A DNA stretch of 64,000 nucleotides from Parahaliea mediterranea (GTDB taxonomy: Bacteria; Pseudomonadota; Gammaproteobacteria; Pseudomonadales; Halieaceae). Below, one piece after another: positions 8,353-17,557 of this stretch. The position numbers and the translations under genes are program-made. The notes beneath the pieces are model-generated. The model worked only from the letters and a program-made list of their open reading frames with translations. It did no database searches and had not been told where the DNA came from. The stretch covers positions 248,001-312,000 of the forward strand of contig NZ_QEWO01000003.1 of the NCBI RefSeq assembly GCF_003402235.1, read 5' to 3'. The number at the start of each line of letters is the position of its first letter. Positions within the stretch are counted from its first letter, which is position 1.

Positions 8353-9148
8353 CCCGCTGGTGCTCGCTTTTGCCACCTCCCGCCCCCGGGAGTTGGCGGT
8401 ACAGCTGGCTGATTGTGAACTGGCGGCGCTGGAGGCCTTTTTTGCACAACTGCCGCGCGCCACGGCGGCCACCCTGGCCGCCAATCTGCCGAGCTGGCAG
8501 CTCACCGGGCTGATGGAAACCCTGCCGCCGGCCCAGGTGGCGGGGCTGCTGGCCGATGCCGGTGCCGACGAGGCCGTGGCCCTGGCCGCCCACCTACACG
8601 AGAGCCGCTACCAGGCCGTGCTACAGGCCGCCCCTGCGGACGAACGCGGCACCCTCTACCAGTTGCTGCAGTTTCCCTCCCACACCCTGGCCGCCCTGGT
8701 CAGCAGCGACTTCATCCGGGTGGCCGAAGACACCCATTGCCACGAGTTTTGCGACGACCTGGCCGGCGCCGCCGATACCCGCGCCCAGCCGGTGCTGGTG
8801 GTGGGCCCCCAGGGCCATTACCGCGGCCTGCTCAACCTGCGCGCCGCCTTCGCCCGCAAAAATCGCAACCGCACCGTCGGCCAGGTGGTCGATAACGTGG
8901 AGCCGCTCAGCGGCCTCACCGACGCCGCCACCGCCCTCAGTTCCCGCCAGTGGGCAGACCACGCCGACCTGCCGGTGGTGGATCACCAGCAGCGCCTGCT
9001 GGGTGTTATCAGCCGCGCCGCCCTGGAGCGGGTCGCCGGCGAGGCCCGCCCCGGCGAATTCAGCATTGACAAAGTCCTCACCGAACTGGCCAGCGGCTAC
9101 CTCAACACCTGCGGCCGGGTGATGGAATCACTGATCGGTCGCCCATGA
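8342..9148 (+). CDS. Soluble MgtE-N/CBS-domain protein, no membrane part
   Basis: This 268-residue protein resembles the cytosolic part of MgtE and nothing more. The N-terminal ~110 residues are helical with MgtE-N-like repeats (LAANLPSWQLTGLMETLPPAQ). They are followed by a CBS pair; the second CBS ends DLPVVDHQQRLLGVISRAAL. There is no transmembrane segment, so it cannot be a transporter. It overlaps the upstream channel gene by 11 bp and the downstream mgtE by 4 bp, which argues for coupled translation. A plausible role is a regulatory partner of MgtE that senses Mg2+ or nucleotide (inference); a degenerate paralogue is the alternative. Confidence 0.78.
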   Translation: MSLDPLVLAFATSRPRELAVQLADCELAALEAFFAQLPRATAATLAANLPSWQLTGLMETLPPAQVAGLLADAGADEAVALAAHLHESRYQAVLQAAPADERGTLYQLLQFPSHTLAALVSSDFIRVAEDTHCHEFCDDLAGAADTRAQPVLVVGPQGHYRGLLNLRAAFARKNRNRTVGQVVDNVEPLSGLTDAATALSSRQWADHADLPVVDHQQRLLGVISRAALERVAGEARPGEFSIDKVLTELASGYLNTCGRVMESLIGRP

Positions 9149-10431
9149 ACCTCGCCGACCAGCTGCGCGAATACTATGTGCGCGAGTTTCCCGCCGAGGC
9201 CGCCCGGGTGGTGGAGCGCGGCGGCGAATTGCCCGCGGGGCTGGAACAGCTGTCTGCGGAAAGCTACACCCGCCTGCTGGAGTACGCCGACCCGGGCCAG
9301 CTCAACGCCCTGTTCCTGGCGCTGGAGCCCGGCCAGCGCAGCCGCGTGCTGCAGCTGGCGAGCATTCGCACCGCCCTGCTGATTTTGCGCTCCCTCACCG
9401 AGGGCGAGCGCGAAACTGCCTTGGCCGACCTGCCCGGCGGCATTCGCAGCGAATACCGCGAACTGCTGGAATTTCCCGAGCGCACCGCCGGCCGCTATAT
9501 GGATCGCCTGCGGGCGCGCTACCTGCCGGACCAGACCGTGGGCGAGGCCCTGGCGGAATTGCGCCAGTCCAAAATCAAGCGTGTGCGCTCGCTGTATGTG
9601 GTGTCCGAACAGGATGAGTTGGAGGGCCGGGTCGACCTGCAGGACATGGCACTGGCGGAGCCGGAAACGCCCATGTCGGACCTGCTGCACCCGGTGGAGG
9701 CCGTGGCCTACCTGAGCTCCACCGAGGAAGACCTGGTCAAGCTGTTCGATAACTCGCGCTCGGACTCCATCCCGGTGGTGGACCAGGCCGGCAAGCTGCT
9801 CGGTGTGATCCGCTACGCCAACCTGTTCCAGGCGGCGGAAGAGGCCGCCACCGCCGGCATCCAACGCATGGTGGGCGCAAGCGCCGACGAGCGCGCCCTG
9901 TCGCCGGCACTGTTCGCCGTCAAACGCCGCCTGGTGTGGCTGCACATCAACCTGCTCACCGCCTTCCTGGCGGCCGCGGTGGTGGGCCTGTTCGAATCCA
10001 CCATTGCCCAGTTCACCGCACTGGCCATTCTGCTGCCGGTGGTGGCCGGCCAGTCCGGCAACGCCGGCTCCCAGGCGCTGGCCGTCACCATGCGCGGCCT
10101 GGCTCTGAAAGAAGTGAGTACCGTGCAGTGGCGGGCGGTGCTGTCCAAGGAAGTGAAAATCGGCATCATCAACGGCAGCGCCCTGGCGCTCACCTGCGGG
10201 CTGGGGGTGTGGGTGTGGAGCCAGTCCGCCGGGCTGGCGCTGGTGATTGCCATCGCCATGGTGACCGCCATGATCATGGCCGGCATTGCCGGTGCCCTGG
10301 TGCCAATGATCCTGTCGCGCCTGGGTCAGGACCCGGCGACCGCCTCATCCATCATCCTCACCACCGTCACCGACGTCACCGGTTTTCTCGCCTTTCTCGG
10401 CACCGCCACCGGGCTGGCATCGCTGCTGTAG
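9145..10431 (+). CDS. mgtE: Magnesium transporter MgtE
   Basis: The 428-residue protein has the full MgtE layout: helical N domain (about 1-125), two CBS domains (about 130-245, with DSIPVVDQAGKLLGVIRY), a plug helix and five TM helices from about 270 onward. The signature pore segments PVVAGQSGNAGSQ and GQDPATASSIILTTVTDVTGF are intact. MgtE is a homodimeric Mg2+ channel gated by intracellular Mg2+ through the N and CBS domains. It is the last gene of the plus-strand run that starts at aguA, linking Mg2+ import with putrescine synthesis; both are counter-ions for RNA. Confidence 0.95.
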   Translation: MNLADQLREYYVREFPAEAARVVERGGELPAGLEQLSAESYTRLLEYADPGQLNALFLALEPGQRSRVLQLASIRTALLILRSLTEGERETALADLPGGIRSEYRELLEFPERTAGRYMDRLRARYLPDQTVGEALAELRQSKIKRVRSLYVVSEQDELEGRVDLQDMALAEPETPMSDLLHPVEAVAYLSSTEEDLVKLFDNSRSDSIPVVDQAGKLLGVIRYANLFQAAEEAATAGIQRMVGASADERALSPALFAVKRRLVWLHINLLTAFLAAAVVGLFESTIAQFTALAILLPVVAGQSGNAGSQALAVTMRGLALKEVSTVQWRAVLSKEVKIGIINGSALALTCGLGVWVWSQSAGLALVIAIAMVTAMIMAGIAGALVPMILSRLGQDPATASSIILTTVTDVTGFLAFLGTATGLASLL

Positions 10432-10504
10432 CCCTTGCCCGGCGAACGCAGTATTGGGCGCTTCGTGCAAGCCTGGGTTATTGCAATCCTCGCGTCATTG
10501 AGAG

Positions 10505-10536
10505 CCTCTCTTAACGAAAACCTCTCTTAACGAAAG
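10505..10536. repeat. 16-bp direct duplication across the stop of the DUF2784 gene
   Basis: Two adjacent copies of CCTCTCTTAACGAAA plus one base lie at 10505-10520 and 10521-10536; they differ only in the last base. The minus-strand stop codon of the neighbouring gene falls inside the second copy, and a partial third copy (CCTC) follows within the coding sequence. Confidence 0.85.
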
Positions 10537-10916
10537 CCTCGCGGGCGCACCCAAAGCCAGGCCGCCACCACCAACAGGCCAAACAGGGAATACACCACCG
10601 CAAACACCCATTGGGGAGCCTGGACGTAAAGCGCTCGCTCCAGGTAGTGGGCGATAAACGCCCCCGAGTACACCGCATCTCCCGCCCGTTCCCGCAGGGC
10701 GACTTCCAGGTGCGTCAGCGGGCAGAGCCGGCCCAGCCAGGCCTGCACCACAACAAAGCCAATTGCCGCAACATGGGCCAGCCGAAACCAGGGGTTGCGT
10801 ACCCAGCCCCAGCGGCGCCAGCCGCCCAACAGAACAAGCACCAGGCCAATGACAACAAAGGCCACGAACAGCACATGGGCCAGCAGAACAAGGTCTGCCG
10901 CAACGCGATAGAGCAT
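10527..10916 (-). CDS. DUF2784 family membrane protein
   Basis: This 129-residue protein has four hydrophobic segments and the features of the DUF2784 family: an N-terminal VLLAHVLFVAFVVIG, a conserved LCPLTHLE segment, and HYLERALY in the third loop. The biochemical function of the family is unknown. It is convergent with mgtE, separated by about 95 bp that hold no obvious gene or strong terminator. The stop codon is embedded in a 16-bp duplication. Confidence 0.85.
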   Translation of the reverse strand: MLYRVAADLVLLAHVLFVAFVVIGLVLVLLGGWRRWGWVRNPWFRLAHVAAIGFVVVQAWLGRLCPLTHLEVALRERAGDAVYSGAFIAHYLERALYVQAPQWVFAVVYSLFGLLVVAAWLWVRPRGFR

Positions 10917-10993
10917 GGTTCAAACCGGTGTTTCTGCACGCTTACTCTCGTGCACTCCTGACCGGCAGTGTAGCCCAGTGTGCTGGCGGGTGT

Positions 10994-11566
10994 TCAGCCC
11001 CGGCGACGGCGCCACCAGGCGATGCCGGCAACCCCTGCGGAGAGCAGGCCAAGGCCCCAGGCATCCAGCACCGGCACGGCCGCGGGGGTGACAGCGCCGG
11101 GTGACGGCGTCGTGGGCGGTGTCGTCGGCGTCGGCGCGGCCACCCCATTGATGGTCACAGTGAGCGTGCGGGTGAAGCTTGAGGGCGTAAAGCCAAACTC
11201 CAGCGTCAGCGTGGTGGGCCCCAGTTCCCGCGGCGTGACATTGAAGTCGAAGGTGCAGTTGTCACCACGCATGAGATTGGTGCCCACCCGGCAGGTGTTC
11301 ACGCTGGTGTAACTGGCATCCACATCGGCGCCGGTTTCGGTGCCGGAAATGCGGAACAGGATCGGGTCCTGACCGGTATCGAGCTCGTTTTCCAGCACAA
11401 AACGCAGGGGAGTGGCAGCCTCGCCCACCACGACATCGCCAAAATCATGGGTCGACGGGGTCAGCACAACGTCGGCCTGCGCCGCCGACCAGGGTGCGGC
11501 AACAGCCACGGCTGCGGCAAGGGGCAGGAGGTGTTTGAGAAGGGGGGTAGGTTTGTTCGATGGCAT
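10994..11566 (-). CDS. Exported protein with Hydin-like domain and IPTL-CTERM-like sorting tail
   Basis: The 190-residue protein has a signal peptide ending at AAQADV (about residue 31). Next comes one immunoglobulin-like domain of the ASPM/SPD-2/Hydin kind (FGDVVVGEAATPLRF, residues about 35-140). A Pro/Thr-rich linker follows, and the tail VPVLDAWGLGLLSAGVAG runs to a TM helix ending in WRRRR. That tail matches the plan of the IPTL-CTERM family (a PxL motif near Trp, a TM helix, an Arg cluster). Such tails are thought to be handled by exosortase-like machinery. No sortase-like gene is present in the window. Confidence 0.78.
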   Translation of the reverse strand: MPSNKPTPLLKHLLPLAAAVAVAAPWSAAQADVVLTPSTHDFGDVVVGEAATPLRFVLENELDTGQDPILFRISGTETGADVDASYTSVNTCRVGTNLMRGDNCTFDFNVTPRELGPTTLTLEFGFTPSSFTRTLTVTINGVAAPTPTTPPTTPSPGAVTPAAVPVLDAWGLGLLSAGVAGIAWWRRRRG

Positions 11567-11776
11567 AGCCCGACATCCTTGTTACGGTGGAATGTAACGT
11601 CTTGCGCGAAGTATCAGGGCGATGGAAGCCCGCAAAGTGGTCGCGCCAGGCGGTGCCGGCATACTAGCAAGCAACACCGGCAACAAATCTAAACAAAATG
11701 TAAAAATGAAGGGCCGCCCCTGCGCCCCCAGGCGCGATTCGGCGCAATACGACAGGACAAGGCGGTATGACAGGCA

Positions 11777-11801
11777 CAAAAAAACCCTCGCTGGGAGGGT
11801 T
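11777..11801 (-). terminator. Rho-independent terminator downstream of tRNA-Lys
   Basis: On the minus strand AACCCTC pairs with GAGGGTT around a five-base loop, followed by a run of seven or more T residues. It lies about 30 nt past the 3' end of the tRNA. The plus strand also shows a short T run, so it may work in both directions. Confidence 0.8.
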
Positions 11802-11829
11802 CTTTTGTCGCTGCCTGAACAGCGTATGT

Positions 11830-11905
11830 TGGTGGGCCGTGATGGGCTCGAACCATCGACCAATTGGTTAAAAGCCAACTGCTCTACCAACTGAGCTAAC
11901 GGCCC
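11830..11905 (-). tRNA. tRNA-Lys (anticodon TTT)
   Basis: The minus strand reads GGGCCGTTAGCTCAGTTGG at the 5' end, an anticodon arm with loop CTTTTAA (anticodon TTT), a T arm containing GGTTCGAGCCC-like sequence, and an acceptor 3' strand ACGGCCC followed by A and encoded CCA. All four arms pair. A tRNA-Lys after queC is the usual arrangement in Pseudomonas-type genomes. Confidence 0.96.
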
Positions 11906-12015
11906 CTAAAACGGGTCGATTCGGGCAACGGTAATACGTCGCCGCGAATGAGGTGCGTATACTACTGATTCAGCACCAAAACTCAAGCCATTTTTCGGCC
12001 CGGTGTGTAGATTTT

Positions 12016-12699
12016 TCAGGTTTCGATGTAGCGGGTCGGGTCCGCCACGCCGGCACCGGCAAAGCCCTCCCTGCGCAGGCGGCAACTGTCGCATTTGCCA
12101 CAGGCCAGGCCGCCTTCGGTGGCCTGGTAGCAGGACACGGTCAGCGCGTAATCCACCCCCAGTGCCAGGCCGGTGGCAATGATCTCATCCTTGCCCATGT
12201 CCATGAGGGGGGCATGGATGGTGAGCTTGCTCCCCTCCACCCCGGCCCGGGTGGCCAGGTTGGCCATGGTTTCAAAGGCCGCTACATACTCGGGGCGGCA
12301 ATCGGGATAACCGGAGTAATCCACCGCGTTGACGCCAATGAAAATATCGCTGGCACCCAGCACCTCCGCCCACCCGAGAGCGATGGACAAGAACACCGTG
12401 TTGCGCGCCGGTACGTAGGTGATGGGGATGCCGCTGGTCTGCTCCTGTGGCACCGCAAGGCGGGTGTCGGTCAGGGCGGAGCCGCCGATGCTGTCCAGGT
12501 TAAGCCTGACCACCTTGTGTTCGACATCCCCCAACGCGGCGGATACCCGCTGCGCCGCCAGCAGTTCGGCCCGGTGGCGCTGGCCGTAGTCAAAGCTGAG
12601 GGTATAGCACTGGTAGCCCAGGCTGCGCGCCATGGCCAACACGGTGGCGGAGTCCAGCCCGCCGGAGACGAGGATTACGGCACGTTTTTCACTTTCCAT
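12016..12699 (-). CDS. queC: 7-cyano-7-deazaguanine synthase QueC
   Basis: QueC turns 7-carboxy-7-deazaguanine into preQ0 using ATP and ammonia, a step towards queuosine in tRNA. The 227-residue protein has the PP-loop near the N-terminus ([15 protein letters not shown]), the segment [14 protein letters not shown], and the C-terminal zinc site [18 protein letters not shown]. Its length fits the family. It lies 87 bp after queE on the same strand and 110 bp before the tRNA-Lys gene, an arrangement shared with pseudomonads. Confidence 0.96.
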   Translation of the reverse strand: MESEKRAVILVSGGLDSATVLAMARSLGYQCYTLSFDYGQRHRAELLAAQRVSAALGDVEHKVVRLNLDSIGGSALTDTRLAVPQEQTSGIPITYVPARNTVFLSIALGWAEVLGASDIFIGVNAVDYSGYPDCRPEYVAAFETMANLATRAGVEGSKLTIHAPLMDMGKDEIIATGLALGVDYALTVSCYQATEGGLACGKCDSCRLRREGFAGAGVADPTRYIET

Positions 12700-12786
12700 G
12701 GTATTTCCAATGACTGAAGCCGCGGTTACACGCAGCGATCGAAGGCAGGTGGTGCAGTGCCGGGGCGCACGCGCGCTGCTGCGGGC

Positions 12787-13479
12787 TCAATGCCCCGGCT
12801 CATCGTTCCAGAGGTATTTGTGCAGCTGCAGTTGCATGCGCACCGGCAGGTTGTCCGCCAGAATCCACTCTGCCAGCTCCCGCCCCGGCAAACTGCCGTG
12901 GCTGGGGGAGAACAGCACATCCGACACTTTATCGGCCAGTTGGTATTCATCCAGCTTGAAGCGCGCCCACTCGTAGTCGGCGCGGTCGCAGATAACAAAT
13001 TTGACCTGGTCATGCGGCACCAGGTGGGCGATGTTACCGTAGTCGTTGCGGTGGGCCTCTTCCGAGGCCGGGGTTTTCAAATCCAGCACTTTGACCACGC
13101 GCGGGTCCACCCCCGCTACCGACAGGGCGCCGCTGGTCTCCAGGGAGACCTCGTAGCCCGCATCGCATAACTGGCGCAGCAGCACCAGGCAATTGGGCTG
13201 GGCCAGGGGCTCCCCCCCGGTTACGGTGACATAGCGCGGCGCATAAGCGGCCACCTGGGCGGTGATGTCCGACAGCGCCATCATTTCACCGCCACTGAAG
13301 GCATAGGCGGTGTCACAGTACACACAGCGCAAAGGGCAGCCGGTGAGGCGCACAAACACGGTGGGCAGGCCCACCGTGCGGGCTTCACCCTGCAGGGAAT
13401 AGAAAATCTCGGTAATACGCAGCGCCCCATCCGCGCTGGCGGAGGGGGCGCCGTCGCGGTGCGGCAACGGCTTGTTCAT
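12787..13479 (-). CDS. queE: 7-carboxy-7-deazaguanine synthase QueE
   Basis: This radical-SAM enzyme makes 7-carboxy-7-deazaguanine from 6-carboxytetrahydropterin. The 230-residue protein shows the cluster-binding CxxxCxxC in GCPLRCVYCDTAY, preceded by EIFYSLQGEA, and the SAM-binding TVTGGEPLAQ. It ends in LHKYLWNDEPGH. It starts 18 bp after the cpoB stop and is followed by queC, so the queuosine pair probably sits at the end of the tol-pal transcript. The earlier pathway genes queD and folE are not in the window. Confidence 0.96.
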   Translation of the reverse strand: MNKPLPHRDGAPSASADGALRITEIFYSLQGEARTVGLPTVFVRLTGCPLRCVYCDTAYAFSGGEMMALSDITAQVAAYAPRYVTVTGGEPLAQPNCLVLLRQLCDAGYEVSLETSGALSVAGVDPRVVKVLDLKTPASEEAHRNDYGNIAHLVPHDQVKFVICDRADYEWARFKLDEYQLADKVSDVLFSPSHGSLPGRELAEWILADNLPVRMQLQLHKYLWNDEPGH

Positions 13480-13497
13480 AGTGGGACTACTGAGTGT

Positions 13498-14454
13498 TCA
13501 GTAGTTTTCGTCGATAAAGTCCTGGGCCAGACGGGCGGCGGCATTGTTGCTGTCGCCGTAATCCCGCACTACCCGATCAAGGTATTCCCGGGCTTTCTCC
13601 CGGTTACCTTTCATATAGTGTACGCGGCCCAGCTTGTACAGGGCGTCCGGCACCTTGGCGTTGTCGGGGTACTCTTCCAGCAACAGGGTAAAGTTCTGGC
13701 GCGATGACTCCAGATCCGCCGGCTGTACCACCAGATAGAGCTCGCCCAGCCAGTAGTAGGCGTTGGGGGCATAGCGGCCTGCCGGATACTGGCGCAGAAA
13801 GTCGCGGAAGGCGCTGACGGCCTGGTCGAACTGCTGGCCGCGCACCAGGGCGTAGGCGGCGCGATAGGCGTCGGCCTCACCCGGCTGCTCTTTCACGCGG
13901 GCGGCGCCGGTACTGACGGTCGGGGTGCCCTCGTCGGCCATTGCCGCACCAGCACCCGCTGCCGCAGCGCCACCGGCGGCTGCACCTCCAGCACCGCCTG
14001 TCGCCAGTTCACTGACCCGGCGATCCAGGTCAACGTAGCGCTCCAGGCTTTGTGATTTCAGGGTGCGCAGCTCATGAGCCTGCTCTTCCACTTTGCCATT
14101 CAGGCGCATGACTTCCTGTTGCAGCTGCTGCACCTTGAGCACCAGCTGGCCAATGTTGCCACCGCCAGAGGCCACATCCGGTGCGGCCGCCGCTGGCGCC
14201 GGCCCCTGGCCAACACCCTGCCCCGCGGGGGCGGAGTTGACCCCGTAACTGGTGGCCGGATAGGCGCCGGAGGGCTGCGAGCCATAGCTGTTGCGGGCAT
14301 TGTCGGGGGCCCGCGCGCTGCCGCCGGATTGCTCCTGGGCGCGGCGTTCCGCCTCAACATCGATGTAATCCTGTGCCTGGGCCGTAAAGCAGAACGGGCT
14401 GGCCACCAGGGCCAGCCCGCTCACGGCAAGCAGTTTGCTTACGCTTTGACGCAT
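13498..14454 (-). CDS. cpoB: Cell division coordinator CpoB (YbgF)
   Basis: CpoB is a periplasmic protein that links Tol-Pal energy to PBP1B activity at the septum. The 318-residue product has a signal peptide (cleavage near AQAQD), an Asn/Ser/Gly/Pro-rich linker, and a trimerising coiled coil at about 100-145 (LVLKVQQLQQEVMRLNGKVE). An Ala/Gly-rich hinge and C-terminal TPR repeats follow from about 195 (YRAAYALVRGQQFDQAV, YWLGELYLVVQ). The linker is longer than in E. coli YbgF (263 residues). It is the last tol-pal gene before queE. Confidence 0.93.
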   Translation of the reverse strand: MRQSVSKLLAVSGLALVASPFCFTAQAQDYIDVEAERRAQEQSGGSARAPDNARNSYGSQPSGAYPATSYGVNSAPAGQGVGQGPAPAAAAPDVASGGGNIGQLVLKVQQLQQEVMRLNGKVEEQAHELRTLKSQSLERYVDLDRRVSELATGGAGGAAAGGAAAAGAGAAMADEGTPTVSTGAARVKEQPGEADAYRAAYALVRGQQFDQAVSAFRDFLRQYPAGRYAPNAYYWLGELYLVVQPADLESSRQNFTLLLEEYPDNAKVPDALYKLGRVHYMKGNREKAREYLDRVVRDYGDSNNAAARLAQDFIDENY

Positions 14455-14484
14455 TGTGTCTTCCGATTCACTTCCTATGGAAAG

Positions 14485-15009
14485 TTACTTCAGCTCCACA
14501 CGACGGTTCTGGGACCAGTTGGACTCACCAGAGCCGTAGGCTACCGGCTGCTCTTCGCCGTAACTCACGGTTTCGATGCGGTAGCTGGCAACACCGTTGG
14601 CAACCATGTAGTCGCGAACGGAGTTGGCGCGACGCTCACCCAGCGCCATGTTGTAATCGCGGGTGCCACGCTCGTCGGTGTGACCTTCCAGGCGGATGGT
14701 CTTGTCGTTGGTCTTCAGCAGGGCGATGTGCGCGTCTACAGAGCGCTGGGCGTCCGGCGTCAGGTTGGAGCTGTCGAACTCGAAGTAGAAGACGTTACCC
14801 ACGGAGGCAACGGCGTCCTGCAGGCGACGCTGCTCGGCTTCCGCCTGGGCAGCGGCAGCGCGCTGGGCTTCCTCAGCGGCGGCAGCTGCAGCCGCTGCGC
14901 GGGCAGCCGCGTCTTCGTCTTCCTTGGTGTCGCTGCTGCTACAGGCCACAAGGAATGCAGCTGTGAACAGCAGCGTAAGAGCCTTACCGGCAACAGTGAA
15001 TTGTTTCAT
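14485..15009 (-). CDS. pal: Peptidoglycan-associated lipoprotein Pal
   Basis: Pal anchors the outer membrane to peptidoglycan and is the partner of TolB. The 174-residue protein has a lipobox (FLVACSS, Cys near 23) and an Ala/Glu/Gln-rich helical spacer at about 30-65. The OmpA-C domain follows, with [35 protein letters not shown] and SYGEEQPV, which binds meso-diaminopimelate. It lies 42 bp after tolB in the standard order. Confidence 0.96.
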   Translation of the reverse strand: MKQFTVAGKALTLLFTAAFLVACSSSDTKEDEDAAARAAAAAAAAEEAQRAAAAQAEAEQRRLQDAVASVGNVFYFEFDSSNLTPDAQRSVDAHIALLKTNDKTIRLEGHTDERGTRDYNMALGERRANSVRDYMVANGVASYRIETVSYGEEQPVAYGSGESNWSQNRRVELK

Positions 15010-15051
15010 ATTCCCATCCTTACAAGTGTGTAGTCTTTGTTTATACCGCCT

Positions 15052-16338
15052 TTAGCGGCTCATATAAGGTGACCACGCCGGTTCCCTGACATCGCCTTCG
15101 CGTGCCGGTAGCCGGAACTTCACGCCCCCGTCCACGGAAACTGCGGCCAGAATGCCGCGGTCTCCCGACTTCGTTGCGTACAGTACCATAGAGCCATTGG
15201 GTGCGATACTCGGACTTTCGTCCAGTTCCGTAGAGGTCAGCACCTGCAGACGGTTGGTCACCAGATCGTGAATTGCGATATGGAACCGTCCGTTGCTCTG
15301 GTGCACAACCACTACGTTGCGACCGTCCTGGGCTACCCGGGCGCGGGCGTTATAGGCGCCCTCGTAGGTTACCCGCTCGGTCGTGCCGCTGCGCAAATCA
15401 TATCTGTAAATTTGTGGCCGTCCACCACGGTCAGATGTGAAAAGTAACGACTTTCCATCCGGCATCCAGGTGGGTTCGGTATCGATGGCATAGTGCCGGG
15501 TAACCCGGGTCAGCCGCTTGCTGGCGAGGTCCATCAGGTAGATGTCCGGGCTGCCGTCCTTGGACAGCACCATGGCCATGGTGCCGCCGTCCGGCGACCA
15601 GGCCGGGGAGCTGTTCAGGCCCTGGAAATTGGTGAGCTGCTCGCGGGCGCCGGTGGCCAGGTTCTGGCGGAAGATGGCGGGTCGGCTGGTCTCGAAGGAC
15701 ACGTAGGCGATCTCCTTGCCATCCGGCGACCAGGCCGGCGCCAGGATCGGCTCGCGGGATTCCAACAGCACGATGGGCCGGGCACCGTCGGAGTCCGCCA
15801 GGGTCAGGCGGTAGTAGTCCTTGCCGGCGGGGTTGCGGGTCACCGACACATAAAGCAGGCGGGTAGCAAAGGCGCCGGGAATGCCGGTGAGCTTCTCGTA
15901 GATGGCGTCGGACACCCGGTGGGCCAGCATGCGCGCCTCGCTGGCCGGGCCGGTCTCGGTGCCGTTGAACACCTTGGTCTGGCGGTTGACGTCGAACAGT
16001 TCGTATTCGATTTTCATCTGCTCGGTGCCAGACACCCGGCCAATCAGCAGGTATTCGGCACTGATGGCGCGCCAGTCGCGGTAGAACACCTCTTTCTCGG
16101 TGCTGGGGCGACCCAGCATGTCCTTGCGGTCCACCGGGGCAAACTGGCCACTGCGGGCCAGGTCACCCTGGATCACCATGGCGACATCCTCCGGCGCGGC
16201 ACCGCCGTTCTGCCAGTCGAAGGGCGACACGGCAATGGCCGTGGGGTTGTCCACCCCCTGGGTAATCTCGATCACCAGTTCGGCGCGCGCGCCGAAGGCG
16301 ACGAGGGTCAGTACGAGGCTCAGTAGTAGGCGTGTCAT
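15052..16338 (-). CDS. tolB: Tol-Pal system beta-propeller protein TolB
   Basis: TolB is a periplasmic protein that contacts Pal and TolA. The 428-residue product has a signal peptide (cleavage after GARA), an N-terminal alpha/beta domain to about residue 165, and a six-bladed propeller with the repeated [15 protein letters not shown] / [15 protein letters not shown] signatures. Its ATG overlaps the tolA stop codon by one base (TAATG). Length matches E. coli TolB (430). Confidence 0.96.
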   Translation of the reverse strand: MTRLLLSLVLTLVAFGARAELVIEITQGVDNPTAIAVSPFDWQNGGAAPEDVAMVIQGDLARSGQFAPVDRKDMLGRPSTEKEVFYRDWRAISAEYLLIGRVSGTEQMKIEYELFDVNRQTKVFNGTETGPASEARMLAHRVSDAIYEKLTGIPGAFATRLLYVSVTRNPAGKDYYRLTLADSDGARPIVLLESREPILAPAWSPDGKEIAYVSFETSRPAIFRQNLATGAREQLTNFQGLNSSPAWSPDGGTMAMVLSKDGSPDIYLMDLASKRLTRVTRHYAIDTEPTWMPDGKSLLFTSDRGGRPQIYRYDLRSGTTERVTYEGAYNARARVAQDGRNVVVVHQSNGRFHIAIHDLVTNRLQVLTSTELDESPSIAPNGSMVLYATKSGDRGILAAVSVDGGVKFRLPAREGDVREPAWSPYMSR

Positions 16339-17116
16339 TAGTATCGCAAGTCCTCTGGTCGGAACAGCAGGCGGAATCGCCTGAAGGTTTCTTCAAATTT
16401 ACGCTGTGGCAGCTTCTGCAACTCGGGGAAGCGGCCGGCCTTTTCCACCGCATTGATGGCGGAGCGGTCAAATGCGGTGTTGCCACTGCTTTTTAGCACC
16501 GTCACGCTGACAATCTCTCCGGTGGGAATCAACTGCAACTGTAGCAGCACTTCCATGCCATTGCGGGCACTGGGTGGCCGACTCCAGTAGCCGATCACGG
16601 TGCGCTGGATCAGGGCGGCGAAGCTGGCCGCCATTTCGTCGGCAGTGGCGGCGGCCTGGGCGGCCTCTTCCTGTGCCATCATGCGGGCCATGTCGTCGCG
16701 CTGCTGGCGCAGCAGCTCCTCGCGGCTGGGGCCGGGGTCGGGCTTTTTTTCCTCCGGCTTGGGCTGCGGCTTGGGCTCGGGCTTTTTGGGCGCCGGTTTT
16801 GGCTGTGGCTTTGGTTCGGGCTTGGGTTCCGGCTTCGGCTCAGGCTTTTTTTCCACCGGCTTCGGTTGCGGTTTGGGCTGCGGCTTGGGTTTTGGCGCGG
16901 GCTTCGGTGGCTCCGGCTTTTTGGGCATCACCTCACTCAGCTCCACCAGTTTGGCATCAATCACCTTGGGCACCACTTTGGCGGTGATGGTCTTGTCCTC
17001 AAAGGCGTGCCAGTTGGCGGTGAGCAGGTAGATCACCAGGCCGTGCAGGGCAAGGGTTGCCAAGGTCGGCCGCAGCACGATGCGCGGCTGCACGGGCCGG
17101 GCGTAAACAGAGGTGT

Positions 17117-17120
<4 letters not shown>
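16338..17120 (-). CDS. tolA: Cell envelope integrity protein TolA
   Basis: TolA spans from the inner membrane to Pal/TolB in the outer membrane and is driven by TolQR. The 260-residue protein has a single TM helix at about 20-37 and a low-complexity region at about 68-135 built from KPEPKPxPK units. A short helical Gln/Glu/Ala segment and a C-terminal TonB-like domain ([39 protein letters not shown]) follow. E. coli TolA is longer (421) with an Ala/Lys-rich helix; here the stalk is Pro/Lys-rich and shorter. The start codon is GTG, overlapping the tolR stop (GTGA). Confidence 0.94.
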
Positions 17121-17548
<428 letters not shown>

Positions 17549-17557
17549 GTCGCGCTC

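Noticed and set aside
16745-16920. Tandem repeat in tolA as a mobile or unstable DNA element
   Set aside because: The repeat encodes the Pro/Lys-rich stalk expected of TolA and is best explained as a protein-level repeat.
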